Shown here: piece after piece, positions 53,349 to 62,831 of the stretch
Numbering within the stretch: position 1 is the first letter of the stretch
Layout: the number at the start of each line of letters is the position of its first letter
NCBI GenBank assembly: GCA_930633525.1
Contig: CAKNFP010000001.1
Location: forward strand, 62,001 to 126,000
Reading direction: 5' to 3'
Length of the DNA stretch: 64,000 nt
DNA from: Hyphomicrobiales bacterium
GTDB lineage: Bacteria; Pseudomonadota; Alphaproteobacteria; Rhizobiales; Beijerinckiaceae
Made by a program: the position numbers and the translations under genes
Notes under the pieces: generated by a model
What the model saw: only the letters and a program-made list of their open reading frames with translations
Told to the model about the DNA's origin: nothing
The model's database searches: none

Positions 53349-54139
53349 TTGAAATTGGCGTCGAAGGTAAGCGGCACATGCGTGCGGCCGCAATGGGAGC
53401 CGCCGTTGACCTCTAGCGTCACGCCGTTGATCCATTCCGCGCCATCTGAGGCGAGGAAACTGACAGCCCGGGCTATGTCGTCCGGCCGGCCTGTCCGCCC
53501 GAGCGGTATGCCGCGCAGGCTGAGATTGATGTAGGCGTGATTGTCCGGGCTCTCCTCCTCGATCACATGGTCGAGCACGACCCCCGGCGCCACGCCGTTC
53601 ACCCGGATGCCTTCCCTGCCGAATTCTATGGCGAGCACCTGCGTCAGCATGTTCACGCCGGCCTTCGCCGCCGCATAATGCGCACTGCCGGCGCGCGCGG
53701 ACGTGCCGGCGCCCGACGATATGTTGACGATCGCGCCGCGTGTCCTGGCGGCGATCCAGCGGCGGCCATAGGCGCGGCACATCAGCATGGTGCTGCGCAG
53801 GTTGAGCGCCATGGCGCGGTCCCATTCCTCGACGGTCATGGCGACAACCGGCTGGTTCAGGTATTTGCCGGCGCAGTTCACGAGGATATCCACGGGCCCG
53901 GCCAGCCTCTCCGCTTCATCGACCATTCGCTCGACGTCGTTCTCGTCCGTGACGTCGCCGATCACGGCGGTGAGCGAAGGACCGTCGGCGTCAGTGCTTG
54001 CGACCATCGCAGCCAAACCCTCGGCGTTGATATCGGAGGCGACGACCTTCGCGCCCTCGCGCCGCAGATCCGCGACGATGGCGCGGCCAAGGAGGCCGGC
54101 AGCTCCCGTGACAAAAGCGGTATGACCAGCAAGGCGCAT
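53345..54139 (-). CDS. Short-chain dehydrogenase/reductase (SDR)
   Basis: A 264-residue NAD(P)-dependent oxidoreductase. The cofactor motif is TGAAGLLGRAI; VNCAGKY follows; the catalytic Ser-Tyr-Lys set is in NISSGAGTSARAGSAHYAAAK. A GGSHCG C-terminal segment follows the usual ITLEVNGG. It lies three bases after the M28 gene and overlaps the PanE-like gene, so it is coupled in the operon. The substrate is not defined. Confidence 0.9.
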   Translation of the reverse strand: MRLAGHTAFVTGAAGLLGRAIVADLRREGAKVVASDINAEGLAAMVASTDADGPSLTAVIGDVTDENDVERMVDEAERLAGPVDILVNCAGKYLNQPVVAMTVEEWDRAMALNLRSTMLMCRAYGRRWIAARTRGAIVNISSGAGTSARAGSAHYAAAKAGVNMLTQVLAIEFGREGIRVNGVAPGVVLDHVIEEESPDNHAYINLSLRGIPLGRTGRPDDIARAVSFLASDGAEWINGVTLEVNGGSHCGRTHVPLTFDANFK

Positions 54140-54142
54140 GGG

Positions 54143-55903
54143 TCAGGCTCCCTTTTCTGGGGCGAGATCGGCGAGGCAGGCATCGAGCGCCGCGTTGGCT
54201 TCTCGCAAGGCGAAGAGGACACGGTTCACGCCGCGCCGCGCCGCGACGGTCGCGAATTTCTCCGCGTCCGATCCCGGGCTCGTGGCAGCAAGCCGTCCAA
54301 GCGCCGCGAGCGAGGGATAGGCCGGCTGGGCGAGCGCCGGATCGTGGTCGAAGCGGTCACCGGACGTGTAATCGACCGGGACAAGCGCGCGCGACACCGC
54401 CATGAGGCAGGCGTTGATCCGACCGGCCTGCTCTTGCGTGTGTTCGCCTGCGGCCTGTGCGGCCAGCGCTTCTGTGCGGGTCCTTAGCCCTTCGGCGCGG
54501 GTCCGGAGTGGCGCGAGATCGAAACGATCGCCCAGGCTTTTGGCGAAGCCATCGATCTGCGCAAGGAGCATGCCGGCATGGGCCGCATAGTCGATCGGCA
54601 GGATCCTGGCGGTCAGCAGCCCCGCCACGGCATGAAGATAGACGCGGGTGTCACGGACCGCGATCGCCTCGTCCATCTTGTCGAGGGTGTCTTCCGGCGT
54701 ATGCCACCACCAGCCCGTCCCCGCGCCCTGCTTGTTCGGGCCGCCGAACAGGAAGGACGCGGCCGGTGCGGCGCCGCTCGCGGGATGCTCGCCGAGATTG
54801 GAGAACATCGCGGGAATGCCGACGCCCCAGAACGACTGGTCCCCCGCCCGCGTGATGCGATGGCCGAACAGCTCCTGCTCGCCCTCCGCGCGGATGACCT
54901 TGCGGCTGAATGGCACGAGTTCGGCCGCCGCCTGCACGTCCGTCAGGACCGTGTTGCCTTTGGCGCAGGTGGAATCGATGTTCACATGCGCGACCGCGCG
55001 GGTGGCGAGCTCTTCCCAGTGCGTATCTGCATACCATGTCGAGCTGGAATAGCGCCCCTGCGAATGGCCCGACCAGAAGAAGATCTTGAGGCCCCGCTGC
55101 CAGCCATTCCGCGCACCGGCGCTCAGCCGGGCCACTTCGAGCATGGTGGCATTGGCGCCGCCATTGTCCATGACGCCGTAGTACCAGGTATCGTGATGGC
55201 CGGAGAACAGGACGAAGGGCTCATCCGCGGCCGCGCCGGCGCGATCCATCGACGCGACGAGGATCGGCGTCTTGCGCCAGCCGGTGTCGACAGCGGCATT
55301 GAGCGTGACGAGCGTCTCGGGGGCCGACCCGAGCTTGTCTTTGAGGCGATCGCCATCGGCTTTCGCCAGCGTGACGACGACGGTCGTGGGGAGGTTGCCA
55401 GCGGTCTCGTCCGTCGGGCTGCCCCATACGGGAGAGATGCACATCTCATGCGCGTTGACGCTCGGACTGAGGTGGATCTGGCCGATGGCGCCGGCCCGGC
55501 CCGCGCGCTGCGACACCGCGGGCGTCGCGATGCCCTCCACCAGCACGATCTTGCCGCGCACGTCGCGCGCGGCGAAATCCGCCGGGCTGCCCGAGCCGAC
55601 CGGGATGACCCCACCTTCGAGGCCGCCTGCTGGAGAACTGCGCGAAAACGACTGGGTGATGGCCGGTAGCGTCTCTCCGGCGATGGAGACCGAGGCCGCG
55701 CCCGGCAGGCTGATATAGGCATCGTGCAGGATAAGCTCGGTCGCGTAGCCATAGCCGTCGAGCTCGGCGCGGACATAGGCAAGGCTGTCCAGCTCACCCT
55801 GCGTTCCCGCATGTTTGGTCCATCGCGCGAAAGCCGCGAGATGCTTCATCAAACGCGGGCCTTCGACGCGCGCGGCGAGCGCGTGGAGCTCGATGTCATT
55901 CAT
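54143..55903 (-). CDS. M28 family peptidase-like protein with altered active-site glutamate
   Basis: A 586-residue protein. A PA-like domain (about 80-205) precedes an M28 metallopeptidase domain. Metal-site candidates are His236/His237 (GHHDTWYYG), Asp246, Asp310 (NIDSTC) and His401 (WHTPEDT). The Glu-Glu pair of M28 enzymes is replaced by Ser281-Gln282 (WSGHSQGRYSSS). No signal peptide is seen. ATG 55903 overlaps the permease stop; the longer open frame is a shadow. It may cleave an imported peptide-like compound or act only as a binding fold. Confidence 0.78.
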   Translation of the reverse strand: MNDIELHALAARVEGPRLMKHLAAFARWTKHAGTQGELDSLAYVRAELDGYGYATELILHDAYISLPGAASVSIAGETLPAITQSFSRSSPAGGLEGGVIPVGSGSPADFAARDVRGKIVLVEGIATPAVSQRAGRAGAIGQIHLSPSVNAHEMCISPVWGSPTDETAGNLPTTVVVTLAKADGDRLKDKLGSAPETLVTLNAAVDTGWRKTPILVASMDRAGAAADEPFVLFSGHHDTWYYGVMDNGGANATMLEVARLSAGARNGWQRGLKIFFWSGHSQGRYSSSTWYADTHWEELATRAVAHVNIDSTCAKGNTVLTDVQAAAELVPFSRKVIRAEGEQELFGHRITRAGDQSFWGVGIPAMFSNLGEHPASGAAPAASFLFGGPNKQGAGTGWWWHTPEDTLDKMDEAIAVRDTRVYLHAVAGLLTARILPIDYAAHAGMLLAQIDGFAKSLGDRFDLAPLRTRAEGLRTRTEALAAQAAGEHTQEQAGRINACLMAVSRALVPVDYTSGDRFDHDPALAQPAYPSLAALGRLAATSPGSDAEKFATVAARRGVNRVLFALREANAALDACLADLAPEKGA

Positions 55904-56745
55904 GGTCCGGGTTCCGCTGAGGTCTGCAGGGTCGTGATCTTGCGTCGGCCGAGCACGAGGCTCGTCAGGACGAGCAGGAAGATGGCGAATACGATGAGGA
56001 CGGATGAGAGCGCGGCGATGGTGGGATCCTGCCAGCGCTGGAGATAGAGGAACATCTCGATCGGCAGCGTGCTTTCGCCCGGCCGCATCAGGAACATCGT
56101 GGTCTCGACCTGGTCGAAGGACGTGACGAAAGCGAGCAGGCCGGAGATGAAGACGCTGACGGAGATCTGCGGCAGGATCACCTTGAGGAAGGTGGGCAGG
56201 GGCCTCGAGCCGAGATCGAGGGCCGCCTCCTGGAGCGACCAGTCGAAATTGGCCAGGGATGCCGCGACGATGGCGATGACGAAGGGCACGCAGATCAGCG
56301 TATGCGTGAGAACGAGGTTCCAGCTGCTGCCGTATAAGCCGATCTTCACCACCAGCATGAAGACCGCGACGCCAAGCACCATCTTGGGCAGGACGACGGG
56401 CGACAGGAAGATCGCCTTGAGAGCGGAGTGCCCGCGCGGCCGATAGCGCACCAGCGCGTAGGCCGTCATGGTGCCCACCACGAGGGATGCGGCCGTGGCG
56501 ACCAACGCGAGGACGAGGCTCCGCAAGGCGGCGACGTAGAAGGGGGTCTGCGCGGCGAGATTGGCATACCAGCGCAGGGAATAACCCTCCGGCGGGAAAA
56601 TCGCGTAGCTCTGGGCGGAGAACGAGGTCAGGATCACGATCGCCAGAGGCGCCAGGATGAAGACGACGGCCGCGACCGTGAAGATCCCAAGCGCGAGATG
56701 CCGCCAGGCCGGCAGTGTTATCCCGCGTGAATTGCGAGCCGCCAT
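55900..56745 (-). CDS. ABC transporter permease, PotC type
   Basis: A 281-residue inner-membrane permease with about six helices. The EAA loop is QEAALDLGSRPLPTFLKVILP, and YALVRYRPRGHSALKAIFLSP is also typical. ATG 56745 overlaps the previous permease stop (TGATG). It forms the second half of the spermidine/putrescine-type (PepT family) permease pair. Confidence 0.9.
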   Translation of the reverse strand: MAARNSRGITLPAWRHLALGIFTVAAVVFILAPLAIVILTSFSAQSYAIFPPEGYSLRWYANLAAQTPFYVAALRSLVLALVATAASLVVGTMTAYALVRYRPRGHSALKAIFLSPVVLPKMVLGVAVFMLVVKIGLYGSSWNLVLTHTLICVPFVIAIVAASLANFDWSLQEAALDLGSRPLPTFLKVILPQISVSVFISGLLAFVTSFDQVETTMFLMRPGESTLPIEMFLYLQRWQDPTIAALSSVLIVFAIFLLVLTSLVLGRRKITTLQTSAEPGP

Positions 56746-57629
56746 CACACAGCCTCGCTGTATTTCGACAGGCGTCCGAAGGCGACCACCGCGATAAAGG
56801 CCATGACCAGCAGGCAGAGCCCGCCGACAGCCGCGACCGGCCAGTTGATGTCGCTCGTCGCGGTATAGATCTGGATCGGCAGCACGAGCACACGCCCCCC
56901 GCCCAGGATCGCCGGCGTCACGAAGGAGCCGAGCGACAGGGTGAAGCAGATCTGCGCGCCCGCCACGACACCGGGAAGCGTGAGGGGCAGGGTGATGCTG
57001 CGGAATGTCTTCCACCAGCTCGCGCCGAGGTCTTCCGCCGCCTCGCGCAGCGTCGGGTCGAGCCGCAACATGGAGGCCAGGATCGGAAAGACCACGAAGG
57101 GCAGGAAAACATGGGCGAGGCTGATGACCGTTCCCGTCATGTTGTAGACGAGGGAAACAGGCCCGGATGTCAGGCCGAGACGGGTCAGGACGAAGTTCAC
57201 CGGTCCCTGGTCGGCGAGCACGACGGTCCAGCCATAGCTCCGCACGACGACGCTAACGAGGACGGGCGCGAAGACGATGAAGGCGATGAGCTTCTGCAGT
57301 CCGGGACTGCGCATGCGCCACATCGCATAGGCAAGCGGATAGCTGATTACCAGGCAGAGCAGTGTCGACACCACCGCGAGCTGGAGCGTGTCGTAGATGG
57401 TGATGAGATAAAGCTCATCCGTCATGAAACGCCAGTAGGTCTCCAGGGTGAAGGTCTCCTCGAGCCGCCCACCCCGGAAACGATAGAAGCTGTAAAGCAG
57501 GAAAAGCCCGACCGGCAGAATGAACGCCACCGCCATCAGAAGGCACATGGGCGTCAGCAGCAGCCAGGCCGCGCGTTCGGCTTTCGTGCGCGCGGACGCG
57601 CCGCCCTCACGGCTTGAAGAGGCGGCCAT
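56745..57629 (-). CDS. ABC transporter permease, PotB type
   Basis: A 294-residue inner-membrane permease with about six helices. The EAA loop reads [26 protein letters not shown]; the N-terminal region is long and Ser/Arg-rich. ATG 57629 has GGGAG upstream and overlaps the ATPase gene by 23 bases. It pairs with PotC-like 55900. Confidence 0.9.
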   Translation of the reverse strand: MAASSSREGGASARTKAERAAWLLLTPMCLLMAVAFILPVGLFLLYSFYRFRGGRLEETFTLETYWRFMTDELYLITIYDTLQLAVVSTLLCLVISYPLAYAMWRMRSPGLQKLIAFIVFAPVLVSVVVRSYGWTVVLADQGPVNFVLTRLGLTSGPVSLVYNMTGTVISLAHVFLPFVVFPILASMLRLDPTLREAAEDLGASWWKTFRSITLPLTLPGVVAGAQICFTLSLGSFVTPAILGGGRVLVLPIQIYTATSDINWPVAAVGGLCLLVMAFIAVVAFGRLSKYSEAV

Positions 57630-58755
57630 CGGCTGGCTCCCAGGTGAGGGTGACGGGGGTGCCCTGGGGGAAGACGGGCGCACCGGCGCCGTGGGGCTGC
57701 TCGGCGGTGATCTCCACCGGCGCGGCGTCGAGCCCCACCACATATTGCACGGTCGAGCCGCCGAAGATCATCTGCCGCACCACGCCGGTCGCCTGCGCCG
57801 ATCCCCGATGATCTTGGCCAGAATGATCCTTGCCAGAATGATCTTGGCCCGGACGATCTTGGCCCGGCGCGCCCGTGCTGGCCGCGCCGATGCGCACCCG
57901 CTCGAAGCGCAGCGCCAGGATCGCCTCTCCGGACAGCGCCTCGCGCGCCGCGGCCGCGAAGACGAGGTCGCCCAGCCGCACCCTGACAAGCCCGGCCGCC
58001 GCACCCTCAACCACTCCTTGCACCGTCACCGGCAGGAGATTGGCATGGCCGATGAAGCCCGCCACGAAACGGGTCGCCGGCGCGTCATAGAGCTCCTGCG
58101 GCGAGGCGATCTGCTCCACCCGCCCGGCATTCATCACCGCCACCTTGTCCGACATGGCGAGGGCCTCGCCCTGGTCATGGGTGACGAAGATGAAGGTCGT
58201 GCCGATCTCCTGCTGGATGCGCTTCAACTCGATCTGCATCTGGTGGCGCAGCTTGAGGTCGAGCGCGCTCAAGGGCTCGTCGAGCAAGAGCACCTTCGGT
58301 CGCTTCACCAGCGCGCGCGCCAGCGCCACGCGCTGCATCTGCCCGCCCGAGAGCTGGCCCGGCTTGCGCGCGGCAAACCCCGAAAGGCCGACGAGCGCCA
58401 GGGCATCGCCGACCCGGTTGCGGATCTCAGCGCGCGGCCGGCCTTCCGCCTCCAGCCCGAAGGCGACATTGGCCTCGACGCTCATATGCGGGAACAGGGC
58501 CCAGCGCTGGAACACGATGTTGGTCGGCCGCCGATAGGGCGGCACGTCGGTCATGTCCTGCCCGGCGATGCGGATCGCCCCCGCGTCCGGCGCCTCGAAA
58601 CCCGACAGCATCCGAAGCGTCGTCGACTTGCCGCAGCCCGACGGCCCCAGCAGCGAGAAAAACTCCCCGCTGCCGATCCCGAAGGAAATGTCATCGACCG
58701 CAAGATGCGACCCGAAGCGCTTCGTCACGCCAACGATCTCTACCGTTCCTGACAC
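57607..58755 (-). CDS. ABC transporter ATP-binding protein, PotA type
   Basis: An ATPase of about 382 residues. Walker A is GPSGCGKST, the signature is [15 protein letters not shown], Walker B is [12 protein letters not shown] and the switch is [11 protein letters not shown]-terminal TOBE domain follows, and within it four tandem pentapeptides of the GQDHS type are encoded by a 15-base repeat at 57808-57867. GTG 58755 is the preferred start; GTG 58836 would add 27 unsupported residues. Confidence 0.9.
   Translation of the reverse strand: MSGTVEIVGVTKRFGSHLAVDDISFGIGSGEFFSLLGPSGCGKSTTLRMLSGFEAPDAGAIRIAGQDMTDVPPYRRPTNIVFQRWALFPHMSVEANVAFGLEAEGRPRAEIRNRVGDALALVGLSGFAARKPGQLSGGQMQRVALARALVKRPKVLLLDEPLSALDLKLRHQMQIELKRIQQEIGTTFIFVTHDQGEALAMSDKVAVMNAGRVEQIASPQELYDAPATRFVAGFIGHANLLPVTVQGVVEGAAAGLVRVRLGDLVFAAAAREALSGEAILALRFERVRIGAASTGAPGQDRPGQDHSGKDHSGQDHRGSAQATGVVRQMIFGGSTVQYVVGLDAAPVEITAEQPHGAGAPVFPQGTPVTLTWEPADGRLFKP
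57808..57867. repeat. Four tandem 15-base units inside the PotA-like gene
   Basis: Units at 57808-57822, 57823-57837, 57838-57852 and 57853-57867 follow ATGATCTTGGCCAGA with 1-3 changes each. The length is a multiple of three, so they add four in-frame pentapeptides ([20 protein letters not shown]) to the TOBE domain. Confidence 0.85.
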
Positions 58756-58850
58756 GTTGCTCGGTCCCGGATGCAAGCTGGTTTCAAGACAAGCTGATTT
58801 CAAAGATGGAGCGGGAATGGGCCGTGGGATCAACACGGCCCACGCCTGGC

Positions 58851-59915
58851 TCAGCGCATTTTCAGTTTGATCTCCCGCGCCCAGCGATCACGCCAGTCGG
58901 CGGCCACGGTCGCGATATAGGCGAAATCGATCTGAATGGCGTTCTTTGCGATGGCGGGATTGAGAATGGGGTTCTCGACCTGCTCCTTCGACAAGGTGGC
59001 GTTGGTCACGAGCGGAATCGACGATGTGACGAGCGCGTAGCGGCCAGCCCTGTCCGGCGTGAGGAGCTCGTTGAGCAGATCCTCGCAGACCGCGCGCTGG
59101 GCCGGCGTGACGCCCTTGGCGATCGCCATATAGATCGGGAATGCGATCGCGCCCTCTTTCGGCACGGCAAATCCGACCGGTGAGCCTTCCTTGATCCAGA
59201 CATCGGAGACCGACGAGAACCACGGCGCGATCGGCGCGTCGCCGCTGATCACCAGGTTTTTCAGCGCGTCATTGGAATCCACCAGCGCGCGAAAATTTTT
59301 GGCGTTCTCGGACAGGAGCTTGAAACCCGTGTCCGGGTTCTTTTCATCGGCGCCATTGAGTTTGGATGCGAGGCCGATAAGCCGCAAGTCATTGTCGAAA
59401 GTGACGATCTTGCCACGGCTGTCCGGGCTCCAGAGCACGCTCCAGGAGGTCGGCGGCTCTTTCAACACGCGCGTGTTATAGAGAAGGCCGATGCCCATCG
59501 CCTGGTAGGGAACCCCGCGCGCGTCAGGACGCGCGTAGGATTCCAGGGTGTTCGCCATGTTGGGGATGTTCGCCTTGTTCAGCGTTTCCCACATGTCATC
59601 GGCGTCACCACGGTTGATCGTGTCGGCATTGAAGAAGCCGCAATGGACGAGTGGCTGGTCTGGCGTCGTACGACGAGCGGTGACCATCTTCGGATAGATG
59701 ATCGCGTTTGTCGTCTCGACGATATCGATGCCGGCCTTGGGGTTTTTCTTGAGATAGTCGGCGATGACTTCCTTCGGCACCACATCGGAGCCGGATCCAG
59801 CGAACATGAAAAACGAGATCTTTCCATCCCGTTCAGCCTGCGCAAACGTCGGCGAAGCACTCGCCACGGCTGCCGCAATGAGACTTGTCGCGAATAACAG
59901 GGCTTTCGCCGACAT
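58851..59915 (-). CDS. ABC transporter substrate-binding protein, PotD/family-1 type
   Basis: A 354-residue periplasmic protein with a signal peptide ending SPTFAQ. It has [39 protein letters not shown] and [17 protein letters not shown], as in spermidine/putrescine and iron/thiamine binding proteins. It heads the nine-gene operon. The peptide-processing genes behind it suggest a peptide- or amine-like ligand (inference). Confidence 0.9.
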   Translation of the reverse strand: MSAKALLFATSLIAAAVASASPTFAQAERDGKISFFMFAGSGSDVVPKEVIADYLKKNPKAGIDIVETTNAIIYPKMVTARRTTPDQPLVHCGFFNADTINRGDADDMWETLNKANIPNMANTLESYARPDARGVPYQAMGIGLLYNTRVLKEPPTSWSVLWSPDSRGKIVTFDNDLRLIGLASKLNGADEKNPDTGFKLLSENAKNFRALVDSNDALKNLVISGDAPIAPWFSSVSDVWIKEGSPVGFAVPKEGAIAFPIYMAIAKGVTPAQRAVCEDLLNELLTPDRAGRYALVTSSIPLVTNATLSKEQVENPILNPAIAKNAIQIDFAYIATVAADWRDRWAREIKLKMR

Positions 59916-59981
59916 CGTTGCACCCTCTCTGTTTGTCGCTCTTGGCGCCCTTGGTTGTGCATTTGCGCAAAAGTGACTTTA

Positions 59982-60046
59982 TGATACGCAATGCATAATG
60001 CTAAACTTCGATTTGATACGCAGTCAATAGATTCATATGCGAATCT
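59982..60046. promoter_or_regulatory. Repeated sites in the Lrp-divergent promoter region
   Basis: TGATACGCA occurs at 59982-59990 and again at 60014-60022, 32 bases apart (about three helical turns). AGATTC-ATATGC-GAATCT (60029-60046) is a perfect inverted repeat. The region is AT-rich and lies between the divergent potD-like and lrp-like genes. These are candidate sites for the Lrp-type regulator. Confidence 0.5.
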
Positions 60047-60108
60047 AATGCGCAAAGCAGTAATTTTTGAGCAGCAAGATGCCCATTGCGAAGCCTGGGG
60101 AGAATGGC

Positions 60109-60627
60109 GTGAACGGTTTGAATCTCGATGCGCTGGACAAGCGCATTATCGCTGCGCTTTCCCAGAACGGCCGCCAGCCCTACCGTGAGATCGCCCGTGA
60201 CCTGAAAGTGTCCGAGGCGACTGTTCGCCAGCGCGTCAGCCGCCTGACGGATTCCGGTCTCATCCGCATTGCCGCCGTCGGCAATTTCATCGCGCTCGGC
60301 TTCGACGTCGTCGCCCTCATCCATCTGAAGGTGCCGCCGGCCTATGTCGACGACTATGCACGCCGGATCGCCGAATATCCGTCCGTACGCTTCGTCTCGA
60401 TTTCCTTCGGCAGTGCCGACATCATCGTACAGAGCCTCCACACGACGATGAACTCACTCCATCATTTCATCCGCAACGAAATGCCGGCGCAGATGCCGCA
60501 TATCACCTCGGTTGAGGTCTTCCCGCAGGTGGAGATGCTGAAGAGCTCGTGGACCTGGGAAACCTGGTTCGGGCTTGAACAGGGGGAGGGCTTCCAGCCC
60601 GCCTCTCCGGTGGACGACCCTGAGTAG
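60109..60627 (+). CDS. Lrp/AsnC family transcriptional regulator
   Basis: A regulator of about 172 residues. The helix-turn-helix domain is LDALDKRIIAALSQNGRQPYREIARDLKVSEATVRQRVSRLTDSGLIRI, followed by the AsnC ligand domain. GTG 60109 has GGGGAG at 60097-60102; ATG 60079 would add ten residues. It is divergent from the potD-like gene and probably controls that operon in response to an amino acid or its product. Confidence 0.88.
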   Translation: MNGLNLDALDKRIIAALSQNGRQPYREIARDLKVSEATVRQRVSRLTDSGLIRIAAVGNFIALGFDVVALIHLKVPPAYVDDYARRIAEYPSVRFVSISFGSADIIVQSLHTTMNSLHHFIRNEMPAQMPHITSVEVFPQVEMLKSSWTWETWFGLEQGEGFQPASPVDDPE

Positions 60628-60690
60628 CCTCGCGCTAGCATGCTTTCGGTCGCCGACTCTTGCAACGATGTCCAAATATGGATCGCCCAA

Positions 60691-61002
60691 ATGATCGTCG
60701 AAATTCGCACCTATACTTTCCGCTCAGGTACCATGGCTCAATATCTCAAGGCCTTCGAGCGCATCGGCTTTGCGCTGCAGAAGAAATATCTGGGCGAATG
60801 CATCGGCTTCCTTACTTCCGAAACGGGCCCCATCGAACAGGTGGTGCAGATTTTCGGCTATGAAAGCTGGGAGGACAGGGAGAGCCGGCGGACGGCGCTC
60901 TATGCGGATGAAAGCTTCAAGACCATGAGCGAAGAACTGCATCCACTCATTCAAAGCAAGGATAGCCAGATCTTCCGTTCAGTTCCGTTCGCGGGACGAT
61001 AA
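60691..61002 (+). CDS. NIPSNAP family protein (second copy)
   Basis: A 103-residue protein starting MIVEIRTYTFRSGTMAQYLKAFERIG, the NIPSNAP pattern, and containing GFLTSETGPIEQVVQIFGYESWEDRESRR. It follows the Lrp gene by 63 bases. The frame opens at 60640, but ATG 60691 fits the family. It is a distant paralogue of 51943. Confidence 0.85.
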   Translation: MIVEIRTYTFRSGTMAQYLKAFERIGFALQKKYLGECIGFLTSETGPIEQVVQIFGYESWEDRESRRTALYADESFKTMSEELHPLIQSKDSQIFRSVPFAGR

Positions 61003-61292
61003 GAATTCTGCCAGGATTTGCGCGTCGCAGCCCGGAACTGGCGGCGCGCGAGGCCTGCTTTCATCGTGCTCCAAAGAGCCTGTCGCGCTCGGACGCCCGC
61101 GCGCTTGCCAGGGACGCTGCCCGTCCGGCCAACCGCGTCCGCCGAGGCAGCCCCGTTGGAAGCCTGCCCCGATTTCCCCGTATGCTTGGAGCCTGCCACC
61201 CGCTATCCCTCGGGGGCGCCGACAACAGCGGCTTTTGAACAAAGCTCGCGGCAAGCATTTCAGTTGCGCGCGCAAACTGCAACAATGCGCCG

Positions 61293-62831
61293 ATGAGACG
61301 CAACAATCGCCCGATCCTTGAAAACCCGATCGCGCTGATCATCATCGGGTGTTTGCTATTGGTGGCCGTGGCTGGCGCGCTCGCGATCGTCCAGCGTCAC
61401 GCCCTGGTTGCGGACCTGGAGCAGGAAAGCGTCGTCTTGCACCGCCTCGCGTCGCAGCGTGCGGACCAGCATGATGCGCATCTGACGGCCCTGTCGGCGA
61501 TCGCGGTGGCCGCGGAGGGGCAGCGGCACGACCTGTTTCTCGATGTCGCCGCAACGATTGCGCGCTTTTATCCCCGGATAGACGAGGTGCAGCTGGTTTC
61601 GCTCGACCCGCAAGGCGAGACGGTCGGCACCGAAGCGCTCGATCCGGCAATGGCCGACCTCGTCCGTTCCGCGGCACGGGGGTCTGACGGACGGATCGTC
61701 CTACAGCAACATCCGGCGAAGCCTAACCACTACATCATGATCAAGCGCAGCCCCAATTCGGAGGCGGCCCGCTATGGGCTCGCGCTGGGCATCAGTGCTG
61801 AAAAACTGCTCGCCGAAGGCGGCGCTTTCTGGTCGCGGCCCGGCATTTCGCTGCGGCTTTCCCTGCCGGACAACCGTCCGCTCATAGACTACGGCGCAAC
61901 GCCGGAGACGATCCGATTTTCGAAGCCGCTCAGCAGTTTATCCCAGCCGCTGCTTCTGGAAACAGGGATGAAGATCAGCCTTGGTGATCTATTCCCTCCT
62001 CTCAAGACCGGCCTGACGCTTGTTGCCGTCGGCTTGATCTATCTCGCCTTGCTTGCTGCGCTGCGCCAGCGGGCCCGCACGCGCGCCGCGATGGAACAGG
62101 CACGGCTCAACGCGCTCGATTCGCGTCTCGCCCATGCCTCGCGCGTCAATGCGCTCGGCGAGATGGCGAGCGGCCTCGCGCATGAACTCACGCAGCCCCT
62201 CACGGCCATCCTCGCGCAAGCACAGGCCTCACGGCGGCTGCTCAGCCGTGGAGACACGGGGGCGCTGGCTCCCGTGCTCGACGATACTGTGACCCAGGCG
62301 CGCCGGGTTTCCGCGATCCTCGATCGGTTTCGCAACTGGTCGCGCCCGCAGCGCATCTCAGCGATCGCGTTCGATCTGCGCGAGGCCGTGCGTAACGTGC
62401 AGGCGCTGCTTGGGCCGCAGGCGGCCCAGCATGGCGCGCAGGTGGAATTCGAAGTACCTGAAAACCCCGTGTCCGTGGTCGCCGACTCTGTTGAAATGGA
62501 GCAGGTTGTGTTCAACCTCGTGCGCAACGCGATCGAGGCAGCGGGCCGCGAGAGCGGCGGCGGCAGGGTTTGGGTCAGGTTGCGGCAGGAGGAAAGCGGG
62601 ATCGTGCTTGAAGTCGCCGACAATGGGCCTGGCGTGGCAGATGCGCTGCGCCCTCGCCTGTTCACGCCATTTACGACGACACGCGCAGGCGGCACCGGCC
62701 TCGGGCTGGCGCTGAGCCAACGTCTCGTGGAGCGGGCCGGCGGAGAAATCGCCCTGGTGGACGGTGGTCCGGGCGCGACCTTCCAGGTCGTTCTTCCGCG
62801 CGGCGAGCCCTATTCCGTGGCTGCGCAATGA
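61293..62831 (+). CDS. Sensor histidine kinase with periplasmic sensor domain (DctB-like)
   Basis: A 512-residue membrane kinase. Transmembrane helices lie at about 13-33 and 239-257, with a roughly 200-residue periplasmic domain between them. The HisKA box has the phospho-acceptor His297 in SGLAHELTQPLTAIL. The ATP-binding domain has FNLVRNAIEA (N box), VADNGPGVA (G1) and GTGLGLALSQ (G2). Its stop overlaps the response regulator start, so the pair is coupled. The ligand may be sensed in the periplasm or membrane. Confidence 0.92.
   Translation: MRRNNRPILENPIALIIIGCLLLVAVAGALAIVQRHALVADLEQESVVLHRLASQRADQHDAHLTALSAIAVAAEGQRHDLFLDVAATIARFYPRIDEVQLVSLDPQGETVGTEALDPAMADLVRSAARGSDGRIVLQQHPAKPNHYIMIKRSPNSEAARYGLALGISAEKLLAEGGAFWSRPGISLRLSLPDNRPLIDYGATPETIRFSKPLSSLSQPLLLETGMKISLGDLFPPLKTGLTLVAVGLIYLALLAALRQRARTRAAMEQARLNALDSRLAHASRVNALGEMASGLAHELTQPLTAILAQAQASRRLLSRGDTGALAPVLDDTVTQARRVSAILDRFRNWSRPQRISAIAFDLREAVRNVQALLGPQAAQHGAQVEFEVPENPVSVVADSVEMEQVVFNLVRNAIEAAGRESGGGRVWVRLRQEESGIVLEVADNGPGVADALRPRLFTPFTTTRAGGTGLGLALSQRLVERAGGEIALVDGGPGATFQVVLPRGEPYSVAAQ

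Noticed and set aside
55904-56893. N-terminal extension of the M28-like protein to 916 residues
   Set aside because: The extra part lies out of frame over the PotC-like permease, and ATG 55903 overlaps the permease stop in the usual coupled form.
57808-57867. Short CRISPR-like array
   Set aside because: The units are contiguous with no spacers, only 15 bases long and in frame inside a coding gene.
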